From Streptococcus sanguinis (GTDB lineage: Bacteria > Bacillota > Bacilli > Lactobacillales > Streptococcaceae), in the NCBI RefSeq assembly GCF_900475275.1, contig NZ_LS483364.1:620001-684000 (forward strand): a stretch of 64,000 nt of DNA, read 5' to 3'. Below the pieces are notes generated by a model. That model saw only the letters and a list, made by a program, of their open reading frames with translations, ran no database searches and had not been told where the DNA came from. Positions within the stretch are counted from its first letter, which is position 1. Every line of letters starts with the position of its first letter. A program made the position numbers and the translations under genes. Below are positions 46,246 through 54,969 of this stretch, piece after piece.

Positions 46246-47132
46246 AGATAAAAGATTTACAGCAAAGCCAGCCTAGCTTGTTTGAGCAGTTTCAGCATAT
46301 TCTGGAACAGGGACGGCTTAGCCACGCCTACTTGTTTACCGGAGCTTTTGGCAGTTTTGAAATGGCCCAAATCCTGTCTCAGAGTCTCTTTTGCGAGAAT
46401 AAGCAAGGCGTCTGGCCTTGTCAGTCCTGTCGTTCTTGTCGTTTGATTGCAGAAGAAGACTTTTCTGATGTAACGGTGGTGCGACCGGTTAATAACATTA
46501 TCAAAACTGATCGAGTTCGGGAGCTGGTCCGAAACTTCTCTCAGAGTGGTCTGGAAGGCAGTCGGCAGGTTTTCATTATCTGCAATGCCGATCGGATGCA
46601 CGTGAATGCAGCCAATTCCTTGCTCAAAGTCATTGAGGAGCCGCAGAGCGAGATTTATATCTTTCTCCTGACTGCTGATGAACAGCTGATTCTGCCGACG
46701 ATTCGAAGTCGGACTCAGGTTTATCATTTTTTGAAAAATACAGCTGCTTTGCAGCACAGCTTGGAGCAGGATGGCTTGATTAAAAGTCGAGCGGAGCTAC
46801 TAGCTGCTTATAGTCAGACTCAGTCAGAAGCGGAAAGCTTGGCTCATAATAATGCCTTTTTTGAATTAGTCGGTGAATGCGAGCGCTTTGTCAAGGATTT
46901 TCAGACTCGCTCCAGTCACGCTTTTCTGCAGGTTTCGCGTCTGGCAAAGATGGCTGATGATAAGGAGAAGCAGGAACAGGCCTTCAAGCTCTTGGAAGTG
47001 TTATTTTATAAAGAGATAGCAACAGAAAGCGGCCGACAGGCCTTGGAGCAGCTTCTGCTAGCTCGGAAGATGTGGCGGGCCAATGTATCTTTTCAAAATG
47101 CTTTAGAATATATGACTTTGAAGGGAAAGTAA
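46242..47132 (+). CDS. holB: DNA polymerase III subunit delta'
   Basis: A 296-residue clamp-loader subunit. The AAA+ fold is recognisable with [17 protein letters not shown] at the degenerate P-loop (no GKT, as expected for a non-hydrolysing delta'). A zinc finger is formed by Cys51, Cys60, Cys63 and Cys66. [14 protein letters not shown] is the sensor/Walker B-like region and LPTIRSRTQ is sensor 1. It works with DnaX and HolA to load the sliding clamp. It overlaps tmk by four bases. Confidence 0.92.
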   Translation: MKIKDLQQSQPSLFEQFQHILEQGRLSHAYLFTGAFGSFEMAQILSQSLFCENKQGVWPCQSCRSCRLIAEEDFSDVTVVRPVNNIIKTDRVRELVRNFSQSGLEGSRQVFIICNADRMHVNAANSLLKVIEEPQSEIYIFLLTADEQLILPTIRSRTQVYHFLKNTAALQHSLEQDGLIKSRAELLAAYSQTQSEAESLAHNNAFFELVGECERFVKDFQTRSSHAFLQVSRLAKMADDKEKQEQAFKLLEVLFYKEIATESGRQALEQLLLARKMWRANVSFQNALEYMTLKGK

Positions 47133-47156
47133 AAAGAGGCAGCACAGGAGTATAAA

Positions 47157-47474
47157 ATGGATAAAAAAGACTTATTTGACGCCTTAGATGATTTTTCACA
47201 GACGCTTTTAGTGACCCTTGCTGAGGTGGAGGCTGTCAAGAAAAATCTCAAGAGTGTGGTAGAGGAAAATATTGCTCTGCATCTGGAAAATGATAAGCTG
47301 AGGGAGCGCTTGGGAGAGGTGGAGAAGGAAGCTCCGACCAAGACCAAGAAAAACCGGGATAATCTGCGTAAGCTTTACTATGACGGCTTTCATGTCTGTA
47401 CTGATTTCTATGGTCAGCGCCGGGAGAATGACGCAGAGTGCATGTTCTGTGATGAATTGTTATTTAGGGAGTAG
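47157..47474 (+). CDS. yabA: replication initiation control protein YabA
   Basis: A 105-residue protein. An N-terminal coiled coil (about residues 1-58) mediates tetramerisation. The C-terminal zinc-binding domain uses His79, Cys81, Cys95 and Cys98 (FHVC, ECMFC). YabA binds DnaA and the DnaN clamp to prevent re-initiation. It lies in the tmk-holB-yabA-rsmI operon, so replication genes are grouped. GGAG precedes the ATG. Confidence 0.93.
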   Translation: MDKKDLFDALDDFSQTLLVTLAEVEAVKKNLKSVVEENIALHLENDKLRERLGEVEKEAPTKTKKNRDNLRKLYYDGFHVCTDFYGQRRENDAECMFCDELLFRE

Positions 47475-47476
47475 CG

Positions 47477-48343
47477 ATGCAGGTTCAAAAAAGTTTTAAG
47501 GGCGAAACTGCCTATGGCAAGCTTTATCTGGTCGCAACTCCTATCGGCAATCTGGATGATATGAGTATCCGTATGGTCAATACCTTGAAAGAGGTTGATA
47601 GGATTGCGGCTGAAGATACGAGAAATACAGGCCTGCTGCTTAAGCATTTTGGGATTGAGACTAAACAGATCAGTTTTCACGAGCACAATGCCAAGGAGAA
47701 AATCCCAGTTCTCTTGGACATGCTTCAAAGCGGAAATGATATAGCCCAGGTTTCAGATGCTGGTATGCCCAGCATTTCTGATCCTGGACATGATTTGGTT
47801 CAGGCAGCGCTAGAAGCTGGAATTACTGTAGTGCCAATTCCTGGTCCTAGTGCTGGAATAACAGCCTTGATTGCCAGCGGATTGGCTCCCCAACCGCATA
47901 TTTTCTATGGTTTTCTACCTAGAAAGGCTGGCCAGCAGAAGGAATTTTTCACTAGCAAAAAATCCTATCCTGAGACCCAGATTTTCTACGAATCCCCTCA
48001 TCGGGTTTGGGCTACGCTGGAAAATATGTTGGCAGTTTATGGTGACCGCCAAGTCGTCTTGGTGCGCGAGCTGACTAAGATTCATGAAGAGTATCAGCGA
48101 GGGCTGATTTCAGAGTTGCTGGCCTATACGGCTGAACATCCGCCTAAAGGAGAGTGTCTCTTGATTGTAGCTGGGGTGGCAGAAGATGCTCAACAAGAAA
48201 TATCTCAAGAGCAGATCCTAGCTGAAATTGATCTTTTAGTTGAAGCCGGTAGCAAAAAAAATCAGGCCATCAAGGAAGTGGCCAAGAAATACGGCAGGAA
48301 CAAGAGCGAGCTCTATGCGGTTTATCATGAAAATAAGGATTGA
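47477..48343 (+). CDS. rsmI: 16S rRNA (cytidine(1402)-2'-O)-methyltransferase
   Basis: A 288-residue tetrapyrrole-methylase-fold enzyme that 2'-O-methylates C1402 in the ribosomal decoding centre. Motifs are LYLVATPIGNLDDMSIRMVNTL, AAEDTRNTGLLL, SDAGMPSISDPG and VPIPGPSAG. The C-terminal helical part ends with KKNQAIKEVAKKYGRNKSELY. It starts two bases after the yabA stop with a GGAG, so it is the last gene of the operon. Confidence 0.95.
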   Translation: MQVQKSFKGETAYGKLYLVATPIGNLDDMSIRMVNTLKEVDRIAAEDTRNTGLLLKHFGIETKQISFHEHNAKEKIPVLLDMLQSGNDIAQVSDAGMPSISDPGHDLVQAALEAGITVVPIPGPSAGITALIASGLAPQPHIFYGFLPRKAGQQKEFFTSKKSYPETQIFYESPHRVWATLENMLAVYGDRQVVLVRELTKIHEEYQRGLISELLAYTAEHPPKGECLLIVAGVAEDAQQEISQEQILAEIDLLVEAGSKKNQAIKEVAKKYGRNKSELYAVYHENKD

Positions 48344-48428
48344 TAGCAACTCAGAAATCTCTCAATACAACCAGTTGTCTCTTTTAGAATTGGAAAAAGC
48401 GTAACTCAGCTTTTTAGTAAGACTATTT

Positions 48429-48458
48429 AATCCTGACCTAAACTCAGGATTTTTTTTG
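48429..48458 (+). terminator. terminator of the tmk-rsmI operon
   Basis: AATCCTGA (48429-48436) and TCAGGATT (48444-48451) are followed by T's. Confidence 0.9.
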
Positions 48459-48603
48459 TTATCTGGATTAGATAGTTGGTTTTGCTTATCTATATTTCAA
48501 CAATGTTCGGGAATTGGCTAAAAAAGTGCTAGATTTCTGAAATAAAATAGATATTTTCTAAACTTTGTGATATGATATACAAAATAAATTTTGGAGGTAG
48601 GAT

Positions 48604-49695
48604 ATGACGATTTACAATTTTTCTGCTGGACCGGCAGTATTGCCCAAGGAAGTCTTGAAAAAAGCTCAGGCTGAGTTTTTAGACTATGCCCAAAGTGGCA
48701 TGAGTGTGATGGAGCTGTCCCACCGATCCAAGGAATTTGACGATATTATCAAAGAAGCTGAGAGCTTGCTGCGTGAGCTCATGGATATTCCGGACAATTA
48801 CCGCGTGCTCTTCCTGCAGGGTGGGGCTTCTACTCAGTTTAGCATGATTCCCCTTAATCTAGCACAAGGCGGTAAGGCCTACTACCTAGTAGCTGGCTCT
48901 TGGGGAAAGAAAGCTTACACCGAAGCAGTCAAGCTGTCTAAGTTCATTCCTTTTGAGCCCATTCTCTTGGCTTCATCAGAGGATTTAAATTACACGGAAA
49001 TTCCTTCTTTTGATGAAAAGGAGATTGATCCGCAGGCGGCTTATGTGCATCTGACAACCAATAATACTATCGAAGGAACGTCTATTTATGATCTGCCTGC
49101 GACCAATGGCGTGCCGATTGTGGCGGACATGTCTTCTAATATCCTGGCTGCTCAGTACCGAGTAGAGGATTTTGGTTTGATTTATGCTGGGGCTCAGAAA
49201 AATATCGGTCCTGCCGGCGTGACAGTTGTCATCATCCGAGAAGACTTGCTGGATGACGAACCAGTTCTATCTAGCATGTTGGATTACCGCATTCAGGCGG
49301 ACAATGGCTCTCTTTACAATACACCACCGACTTTTGCCATCTATATGGCTAAACTGGTCTTTGAGTGGGTCAAGGAACTAGGTGGCGTAGCAGAAATGGA
49401 AAAGCGCAATCGTGAAAAATCTGGCCTTTTGTACGACTTCATTGAGCAGTCTGACTTTTATCGCAGTCCAGTCCGTTACAAGGAGCAGCGCTCAGTAGCC
49501 AATATTCCCTTTGTGTCTCCTAGCCAAGAGCTGGACGCCAAATTTAACAAAGAGGCTGCTGCAGCGGGATTCAAGAATATCAAGGGGCACCGCAGCGTAG
49601 GCGGCATGAGAGCTAGTCTCTACAATGCCTTTCCGCTTCAAGGTGTCAAGGACTTGATTACCTTTATGCAGAAATTTGAAGAAGAAAATTCTTAA
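48604..49695 (+). CDS. serC: phosphoserine aminotransferase
   Basis: A 363-residue fold-type I PLP aminotransferase that converts 3-phosphohydroxypyruvate to phosphoserine. The start [14 protein letters not shown] is diagnostic. PLP is held by Lys199 in [13 protein letters not shown], and SHRSKEF and GGASTQF bind substrate and cofactor. The C-terminal [13 protein letters not shown] is complete. It is twelve bases before serA, so the two act as a serine-biosynthesis operon. Confidence 0.95.
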   Translation: MTIYNFSAGPAVLPKEVLKKAQAEFLDYAQSGMSVMELSHRSKEFDDIIKEAESLLRELMDIPDNYRVLFLQGGASTQFSMIPLNLAQGGKAYYLVAGSWGKKAYTEAVKLSKFIPFEPILLASSEDLNYTEIPSFDEKEIDPQAAYVHLTTNNTIEGTSIYDLPATNGVPIVADMSSNILAAQYRVEDFGLIYAGAQKNIGPAGVTVVIIREDLLDDEPVLSSMLDYRIQADNGSLYNTPPTFAIYMAKLVFEWVKELGGVAEMEKRNREKSGLLYDFIEQSDFYRSPVRYKEQRSVANIPFVSPSQELDAKFNKEAAAAGFKNIKGHRSVGGMRASLYNAFPLQGVKDLITFMQKFEEENS

Positions 49696-49707
49696 GAGAG
49701 GGAAACT

Positions 49708-50883
49708 ATGGTCTTTAGTGTCAAAACCTTTAACAATATCAATCAAATCGGTCTTAAGGAGCTGGGCAATGCTTTTCAGATTGACGGAGATAAGTCTGAC
49801 AATCCAGATGCTTATATCCTGCGTAGTCAAAACCTGCATGGACAGGAATTTCCAAGTAAGCTCAAAGCTATTGCGCGGGCAGGCGCTGGAACCAATAATA
49901 TTCCTGTCGACCAGGCAACGGCTCAGGGAATTGTGGTCTTCAACACACCAGGAGCTAATGCCAATGCGGTAAAAGAAGCAGTCTTGGCTTCCATTCTCCT
50001 GTCTGCGCGTGACTATATCGCAGCTAACAGTTGGGCTAACGGCCTTTCTGGAGATGATGTTCCCAAGCAAGTGGAAGCTGGTAAGAAGCAGTTTGCTGGG
50101 ACAGAGATTGCAGAGAAGACTTTAGGAGTCATTGGGTTAGGAGCTATCGGCGGCCGTATTGCTAACGATGCCTATCGTCTGGGAATGAATGTCCTGGGCT
50201 ATGACCCTTATGTATCCATTGAAACAGCTTGGAATATCTCTAGTCATGTCAAGCGGGTAGCAGACATTAAGGAAATCTTTGAGAAGAGTGATTATATCAC
50301 TATTCATGTGCCCCTGACTGAGGATACACGTGCTACTTTTGATCAGGAGGCTTTTGGTCTCATGCAAAAGGGAACAACCCTTATCAACTTTGCCCGTGGC
50401 GAGCTGGTGGACAATGCTGCCCTCTTTGAAGCCATAGAAGCTGGTGTAGTCAAGCGCTATATCACAGACTTTGGTGTAGAAGAACTGCTCCGTCATCCAC
50501 AGATTACAGTCTTTCCGCATTTGGGTGGCTCGACAGAGGAAGCCGAGCTCAACTGTGCCATTATGGCTGGGAAAACCATTCGCCGCTTCATGGAAACGGG
50601 GGAGATTATCAACTCAGTGAATTTCCCTAATGTCCGTCAGGCTCTCTCAGCACCTTATCGGATTACTCTGATTAACAAAAATGTACCGAATATTGTGGCT
50701 CGGATTTCAACAGCTGTCAGTGATTTGAATATCAATATCGACAATATCATCAATCGTTCCAAGGGTGATTATGCTTATACTTTGCTGGATTTGGATGAGT
50801 CGGATGAAAGCAAGATTCAGGAGCTGGTTGATAAATTTGAGAATAGCGACAATATTGTGCGCGTGCGTTTGATTAAGAAATAA
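49708..50883 (+). CDS. serA: D-3-phosphoglycerate dehydrogenase
   Basis: A 391-residue short-form SerA that oxidises 3-phosphoglycerate, the first step of serine synthesis. The NAD-binding GVIGLGAIGGRIAN motif is near residue 140, and catalytic-site segments are LINFARGELVDNAAL and VFPHLGGSTEEAE. An ACT domain covers about residues 318-391 and may bind serine. It lacks the extra domain of long SerA. It is coupled to serC. Confidence 0.94.
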   Translation: MVFSVKTFNNINQIGLKELGNAFQIDGDKSDNPDAYILRSQNLHGQEFPSKLKAIARAGAGTNNIPVDQATAQGIVVFNTPGANANAVKEAVLASILLSARDYIAANSWANGLSGDDVPKQVEAGKKQFAGTEIAEKTLGVIGLGAIGGRIANDAYRLGMNVLGYDPYVSIETAWNISSHVKRVADIKEIFEKSDYITIHVPLTEDTRATFDQEAFGLMQKGTTLINFARGELVDNAALFEAIEAGVVKRYITDFGVEELLRHPQITVFPHLGGSTEEAELNCAIMAGKTIRRFMETGEIINSVNFPNVRQALSAPYRITLINKNVPNIVARISTAVSDLNINIDNIINRSKGDYAYTLLDLDESDESKIQELVDKFENSDNIVRVRLIKK

Positions 50884-50925
50884 CCGAGAAATAGACATTG
50901 TTTCTTTATGGAATGCGTCTTTACC

Positions 50926-50956
50926 AGCCGATGAGCCTTTCGCTTGTCGGCTTTTT
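50926..50956 (+). terminator. terminator of the serine operon
   Basis: AGCCGA (50926-50931) pairs with TCGGCT (50947-50952) and a T-run follows. Confidence 0.7.
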
Positions 50957-51019
50957 CTAATGAGTCTCGGCTTGACAAGAAGGAGCTAGCTGGGCTATCA
51001 TAGGGACGGAGGAAAAACA

Positions 51020-51373
51020 ATGTTACAATTTATCGAATACCCAAAATGCTCTACCTGCCGCAAGGCTAAGGCTGAGCTCAATCAATTAGGAGTGGATTTT
51101 GAAGCGGTGGATATTGTCCAAAATACACCTAGCCGGGATCAGCTCCTAGACTGGATTCAGAATTCTGATTTTGAGATCAAGGCCTTTTTCAATACCAGCG
51201 GCCTCAAATACCGTGAGCTAGGTCTCAAAGAAAAAGTTCCGCATTTGACATCCCAGGAAGCTGCTGATTTATTATCGACAGACGGCATGCTGATTAAACG
51301 GCCGCTCTTGGTTCGAGATAACCAAATCTTGCAGATTGGCTACCGGAAGACATATGAAGAGTTGGGGCTTTGA
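51020..51373 (+). CDS. ArsC/Spx-family thioredoxin-fold protein
   Basis: A 117-residue protein. The CSTC motif (Cys11 and Cys14 in PKCSTCRKAKAEL) opens a thioredoxin-like fold. RPLLVRDNQILQIGYRKTYEELG is the C-terminal motif of the YffB/ArsC-like branch. Spx proteins share the fold but normally keep an RI.RFLPRK-type segment that is not seen here, so a reductase is more likely than a transcription regulator. The true substrate is unknown. AGGAAAAA precedes the ATG. Usually found near serCA in oral streptococci, as I recall. Confidence 0.82.
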   Translation: MLQFIEYPKCSTCRKAKAELNQLGVDFEAVDIVQNTPSRDQLLDWIQNSDFEIKAFFNTSGLKYRELGLKEKVPHLTSQEAADLLSTDGMLIKRPLLVRDNQILQIGYRKTYEELGL

Positions 51374-51513
51374 GAAGATAAGGCTTGATAAAAAGGCTTT
51401 ATATTCATCTGTAGTCGAATAAAACGACAAAACGAAATAGGGATAAGCCAATTGTGTTAGAGAATAAAAAAACAGACTGAAATCAAGAAGATAGGAAAGA
51501 TTTAGTCACGGGC

Positions 51514-51546
51514 AAAGAGGCGAATGGATTGAAAGCCTCTTTTTTC
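51514..51546 (+). terminator. terminator after the ArsC-like gene
   Basis: AAAGAGGC (51514-51521) and GCCTCTTT (51535-51542) form a perfect eight-base-pair stem followed by T's. The 140 bases between the gene and this hairpin hold nothing else recognisable. Confidence 0.8.
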
Positions 51547-51549
51547 TAA

Positions 51550-51750
51550 GATAGAATTTCTTCCCATTTTTTTGAAGCTGTGGATGAGGTGACATATACA
51601 ACAAAATTAGCAGATAAAGTAGATGTTGCTAAAAATGGAACAAAGGTTGTTGTTAGACCTGGAAGTACAAGTGAACTAGGAGCAACATTGGAATTTCAAT
51701 TAAGGAAACCAAAAGGAGGAGTTTCATATGAAATTAGATATGGAGACTAA
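51550..51750 (+). pseudogene. C-terminal remnant of a polymorphic toxin-like gene
   Basis: A frame without a start runs from just after a stop to TAA 51748-51750. It encodes a coherent 66-residue tail that includes EAVDEVTYTTKLADKVDVAK and PGSTSELGATLEFQLRKPKG. Its end overlaps the ATG of the next, immunity-like gene by 23 bases, the arrangement seen for toxin tail then immunity. Only the tail survives, directly behind a terminator, so this is a truncated cassette. The toxin activity cannot be named. Confidence 0.6.
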
Positions 51751-52153
51751 AAATGAAGAATGGGTAGAAATCTTTAAAGATATGATCCCCAGAGATAACT
51801 ATAAGATAAAAGTTTTATTGACGAATTTAGCAGATGAGCAAGAAATTAGGCTTATTGGAGAAAAGAACCGTTTTAAATTTTCATGTTTTTGTTATGATGA
51901 AGCACGATTTTTTAGCAGGGAATTGTATTTATCTGCAATTCTAGATAAAGAGATGTTTAAAAAATTTGAAAAAGATAATTTCCAAAATGTCATTTACGAA
52001 GTCAAAAATAGTCAATTAGTGAGAAAACTAGAATACACATCATATTATGATCCAGGAACTCTGCATTCACAACATTATATAATCATAACTCAAGATAGTG
52101 TAGTGGAGATTCTTGTGTCCGCAAATTCTGATTTAAGTATCAGTCAATACTAG
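51728..52153 (+). CDS. putative immunity protein of the eroded toxin cassette
   Basis: A 141-residue soluble, acidic/aromatic protein without signal peptide or membrane helix. AAGGAGGAG lies eight bases before the ATG, inside the toxin remnant. It shares a pattern with the next gene: a central FKFSCFCYDEARFFSRELYL-like strand-helix region, and the ends NVIYEVKNS and HYIIITQDSVVEILVSAN resemble NYIYEVENT and HYFIMSTNFLVDVVSEN of the neighbour. The two are thus paralogues of one immunity family that I do not recognise by name. The role is inferred from the overlapping toxin tail. Confidence 0.6.
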   Translation: MKLDMETKNEEWVEIFKDMIPRDNYKIKVLLTNLADEQEIRLIGEKNRFKFSCFCYDEARFFSRELYLSAILDKEMFKKFEKDNFQNVIYEVKNSQLVRKLEYTSYYDPGTLHSQHYIIITQDSVVEILVSANSDLSISQY

Positions 52154-52223
52154 AAAATTTGCTAATCAAATATGTACATGACTTTAGTTACAATTATCGG
52201 AAAATAGAACTTGGAGAAATGAT

Positions 52224-52601
52224 ATGGAAAAATGGACGAAAATTAAACCGGGCTTCATTCCTTTTGGAGATTATGGTATTGAGATAAATATAGATGGAGA
52301 TACTCTAATTGCATACTTGGAAGATTCAGAAAAGTTTAAATTTACCTTTACAAAGGTCTGGGCTTTTCGCTCAGTCCAGGAAAGTTTACAATTAAGAGAT
52401 AGATACTGGGAGCAAGGATTGGCAGAGAACAGACCACTTTATCTGACCAATTATATCTATGAAGTCGAGAATACAGAGTTTGGCGACTTGGTCGCTTCTG
52501 CAAATGTAGCTAATAAAAAGCTTCATCACTATTTCATAATGTCGACGAATTTTTTAGTGGACGTTGTATCCGAAAACGATGTAAAAGTTGAGAAAGTATA
52601 A
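52224..52601 (+). CDS. second putative immunity protein, paralogue of the preceding gene
   Basis: A 125-residue soluble protein. It starts with MEKWTKIKPGFIPFGDYGIEI and has FKFTFTKVWAFRSVQESLQL at the position of FKFSCFCYDEARFF in its neighbour. The shared NYIYEVEN and HHYFIMSTNFLVDVV segments support common ancestry with 51728-52153. GGAG lies nine bases before the ATG. No toxin gene adjoins it now, so it looks like an orphan immunity gene acquired or kept for protection against kin. Confidence 0.55.
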   Translation: MEKWTKIKPGFIPFGDYGIEINIDGDTLIAYLEDSEKFKFTFTKVWAFRSVQESLQLRDRYWEQGLAENRPLYLTNYIYEVENTEFGDLVASANVANKKLHHYFIMSTNFLVDVVSENDVKVEKV

Positions 52602-52874
52602 ATTATTTTTATTAAGATAATTAATCATTATATATCAAAATCTGATTTGGGCAAGATGGATTTTGATGGTTTTGTAGCCATTTTTGACGGGAAACAAATC
52701 CCTAATAAAGTAGCGCTATTTCGCTTTTTTGAACAAGGTACGTATTTCGCTGTGACGAATATTTGGCCCTCTATTACGAATTGGTTGACAGCTTTGTCAA
52801 GGATAGAGGCAGATAGTTATACTTTTATTTTTAAAGACTATGATTTCTTTTTGATTGATGATGAGGAAGAATAG
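52602..52874 (+). pseudogene. fragment of another immunity-like gene
   Basis: The frame continues directly from the stop of the previous gene and stays open to 52874. Its best part starts at a TTG at 52647 and gives 75 residues, including FDGFVAIFDGKQIPNKVALF and an acidic ending (FLIDDEEE). It has no Shine-Dalgarno or ATG near its 5' end. It is too short for a whole immunity protein, so I call it a remnant; a small genuine gene cannot be excluded. Confidence 0.45.
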
Positions 52875-53153
52875 TAAACCTTTAAATGGTGAGGAACTCC
52901 TTCCTATTGGAATTAGGTATAAGGAGTACTAAGTGGGAAGGAAAGAATAAGTTTCAGTCTCTTCAATAGGAAATCTGAATTTGGAATTAAGGAAAGAATA
53001 TACAAGATGTCATGATTTTTCTTTTAGAGAATGTGGTTCAAGTAGATTGTATGATCGAATCTGGGTTAGAAAGCGTGTCAGTAGAAGCTCCTAATGACAT
53101 TAAAAAGCTTTTCATGATATAATAAATCTATCTCAATCTTAGAAAGAAGAATC
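52875..53153. other. 280-base gap with possible coding debris and the nth promoter
   Basis: A short open frame near 53005-53095 reads RCHDFSFRECGSSRLYDRIW and then a basic run, which may be further cassette debris. A TATAAT at about 53118 serves nth. Confidence 0.35.
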
Positions 53154-53783
53154 ATGGTTTTATCAAAAAAACGGGCTCGTCATGTCATCGAAGAGATTAT
53201 TGCTCTTTTTCCTGATGCCAAGCCCAGTCTGGATTTTCGCAATCACTTTGAGCTCTTGGTAGCGGTCATGCTGTCGGCTCAGACGACAGATGCTGCGGTC
53301 AATAAGGCAACGCCGGCTCTGTTTGAAGCCTATCCAAGTCCTCAAGACATGGCTGCGGCTGGTGAAGCAGACATTGCTAAATATATCTCCCGCCTAGGCC
53401 TCTACCGCAACAAGGCCAAGTTTTTGAAGAAATGCGCCCAGCAGCTTTTGGACGACTTTGATGGCCAAGTACCACAAACGCGGGCGGAATTGGAAAGTCT
53501 AGCTGGTGTTGGTCGCAAAACGGCCAATGTAGTCATGAGTGTGGGCTTTGGTATTCCAGCTTTTGCTGTTGATACTCATGTGGAGCGCATTTGCAAGCAC
53601 CATGATATCGTTAAAAAGTCGGCAACGCCACTGGAAGTAGAAAAGCGAGTTATGGATGTCCTTCCACCGGAACGTTGGTTACCAGCACATCAGGCCATGA
53701 TTTACTTTGGACGTGCCATCTGCCATCCTAAAAATCCCGAGTGCGATCACTATCCGCAACTCTATAACTTTAAAGACATTTAA
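53154..53783 (+). CDS. nth: endonuclease III, Fe-S-less form
   Basis: A 209-residue DNA glycosylase/AP lyase that removes oxidised pyrimidines. The helix-hairpin-helix ESLAGVGRKTANVV contains the catalytic Lys122, and Asp140 follows in FAVDTHVER. The usual C-terminal C-x6-C-x2-C-x5-C cluster is reduced to Cys190 and Cys197; the last two cysteines are missing and the protein ends soon after (YPQLYNFKDI). It probably has no [4Fe-4S] cluster, as in some streptococcal homologues. It is convergent with the regulator gene. Confidence 0.9.
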   Translation: MVLSKKRARHVIEEIIALFPDAKPSLDFRNHFELLVAVMLSAQTTDAAVNKATPALFEAYPSPQDMAAAGEADIAKYISRLGLYRNKAKFLKKCAQQLLDDFDGQVPQTRAELESLAGVGRKTANVVMSVGFGIPAFAVDTHVERICKHHDIVKKSATPLEVEKRVMDVLPPERWLPAHQAMIYFGRAICHPKNPECDHYPQLYNFKDI

Positions 53784-53811
53784 AAAGCGAGGTCTAATGA
53801 CTTCGCTTTTA
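53783..53811. terminator. bidirectional terminator between nth and the regulator gene
   Basis: AAAGCGAGGTC and GACTTCGCTTT form a stem with a TAAT loop (one G-T), with A and T tracts on both sides. Confidence 0.85.
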
Positions 53812-54402
53812 CTTGATAGGGAAGAAAGTAAGTAAGAGCCAAGAAAACAACAGAGCAATAGCGCCAATTCCAAGGCTAAATAGAACAGGAAGGATAATGT
53901 TTTGGTAAGGAGCCTTGCCCCTTTCCTCAGCTTCTTCAATCTCGCTCAGGCTGCGTCCTTGATCATAGGCGACAATCTGGCGAAAGGTACGAAGATTATG
54001 CTGTTTCTTGAATTTCTCAATGCGTAGGGCATAGAACATAGTGATAGCAAAAATCAAGCAACTAATGGCGATACCAAACCAATCCAGATAAAGAATTAGT
54101 GGAATCATTATTATAGGACTACCAATTAGTAAAATGGTAAAAACCGCTCCATCTTTTTGATAGCGCATAAATTCTTGGTCGTGAATAATTTGTTTCATGG
54201 TTTCCAAATCTCCTTTGACTAGTTTGTCCAATAACACTTCAAAGACCTTGCTCAGTAAGAGCAGGTTTTGAATATCAGGATAGGTTGCGCCGTGTTCCCA
54301 GTTGGAAATGGATTGACGGCTGACGAAGATTATTTCAGCTAAATCGTCTTGAGATAAATTTTTCTCTTTACGATAGTACTGGATTTGCTTTCCGACTTGC
54401 AT
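53809..54402 (-). CDS. XRE-family regulator with membrane-anchored C-terminus
   Basis: A 197-residue protein. An N-terminal helix-turn-helix covers residues 1-60 (YYRKEKNLSQDDLAEIIFVSRQSISNWEHGATYPDIQNLLLLSKVF). A middle segment and three hydrophobic helices follow, at about 92-108, 110-125 and 172-193. Proteins of this layout bind DNA while attached to the membrane and often control stress or antibiotic-response genes. AGGAAAT lies before the ATG. No target gene is adjacent on the same strand. Confidence 0.82.
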   Translation of the reverse strand: MQVGKQIQYYRKEKNLSQDDLAEIIFVSRQSISNWEHGATYPDIQNLLLLSKVFEVLLDKLVKGDLETMKQIIHDQEFMRYQKDGAVFTILLIGSPIIMIPLILYLDWFGIAISCLIFAITMFYALRIEKFKKQHNLRTFRQIVAYDQGRSLSEIEEAEERGKAPYQNIILPVLFSLGIGAIALLFSWLLLTFFPIK

Positions 54403-54544
54403 AAGATTTCCTCGCTTTCTGATTTCATTCTACTTAATTATACAAAAAATGACTATCAAAGTTCTTTGACATGTTGATTTTGTGGGATTTAGCAAATGTT
54501 TTTGCCACTGGATTTACAGGTCTGTCAATTCATGTTTACCTACT

Positions 54545-54572
54545 GAAAAAGAGGCTAGCAGCCTCCTTTTCT
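54545..54572 (-). terminator. terminator of the exoA-VOC pair
   Basis: AAAAAGAGGC and GCCTCCTTTT form a stem with a TAGCA loop just after the stop codon. Confidence 0.75.
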
Positions 54573-54958
54573 TATTCACTAAATCTTAAAAAATAACCAT
54601 CTGGATCCAAAATCGCAAATTCATGGGGATAAATAAAGCTATCTCCCACTCGAAATTCTCTTTTCGTCAGCGGACGATGGATGGGATAGTCAGCTTCCAG
54701 CAGTTTTTGGTGGAGCTGAGGGACATCTTCAATGCCAAAGGAAATATTGACACCGCGCCCGAAAGGATAGGTCAGCTGAGCTAATTCTTCTGCGCTACCT
54801 TCTTCTAGCATAAGTTGGCAGTCTTCAAGCGAGAGGAAGAGAAATTTGTCCTCTGGACGCTCGTATTCGACAGAGAATCCTAGCAGGTCGCAGTAGAAGT
54901 GGCGTGATTTTTCGATGTCAGATACTACAAATTCAGGAATGACAGCTTGATAGTCCAT
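54572..54958 (-). CDS. VOC-superfamily (glyoxalase/bleomycin-resistance-like) protein
   Basis: A 128-residue protein with two beta-alpha-beta-beta-beta modules: DYQAVIPEFVVSDIEKSRHFYCDLLGFSVEYERPEDKFLFLSLEDCQLMLEE and a C-terminal half with YPHEFAILDPDGYFLRFSE. Such proteins bind metals or bind and modify small molecules. The Glu in LRFSE is in the usual metal position. It is twelve bases downstream of exoA on the minus strand and shares its transcript. Substrate unknown. Confidence 0.85.
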   Translation of the reverse strand: MDYQAVIPEFVVSDIEKSRHFYCDLLGFSVEYERPEDKFLFLSLEDCQLMLEEGSAEELAQLTYPFGRGVNISFGIEDVPQLHQKLLEADYPIHRPLTKREFRVGDSFIYPHEFAILDPDGYFLRFSE

Positions 54959-54969
54959 TCGTTTTCTCC

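Noticed and set aside
46257-46757. Minus-strand open frame (166 codons) opposite holB
   Set aside because: Shadow of a conserved gene; no Shine-Dalgarno, no recognisable domain.
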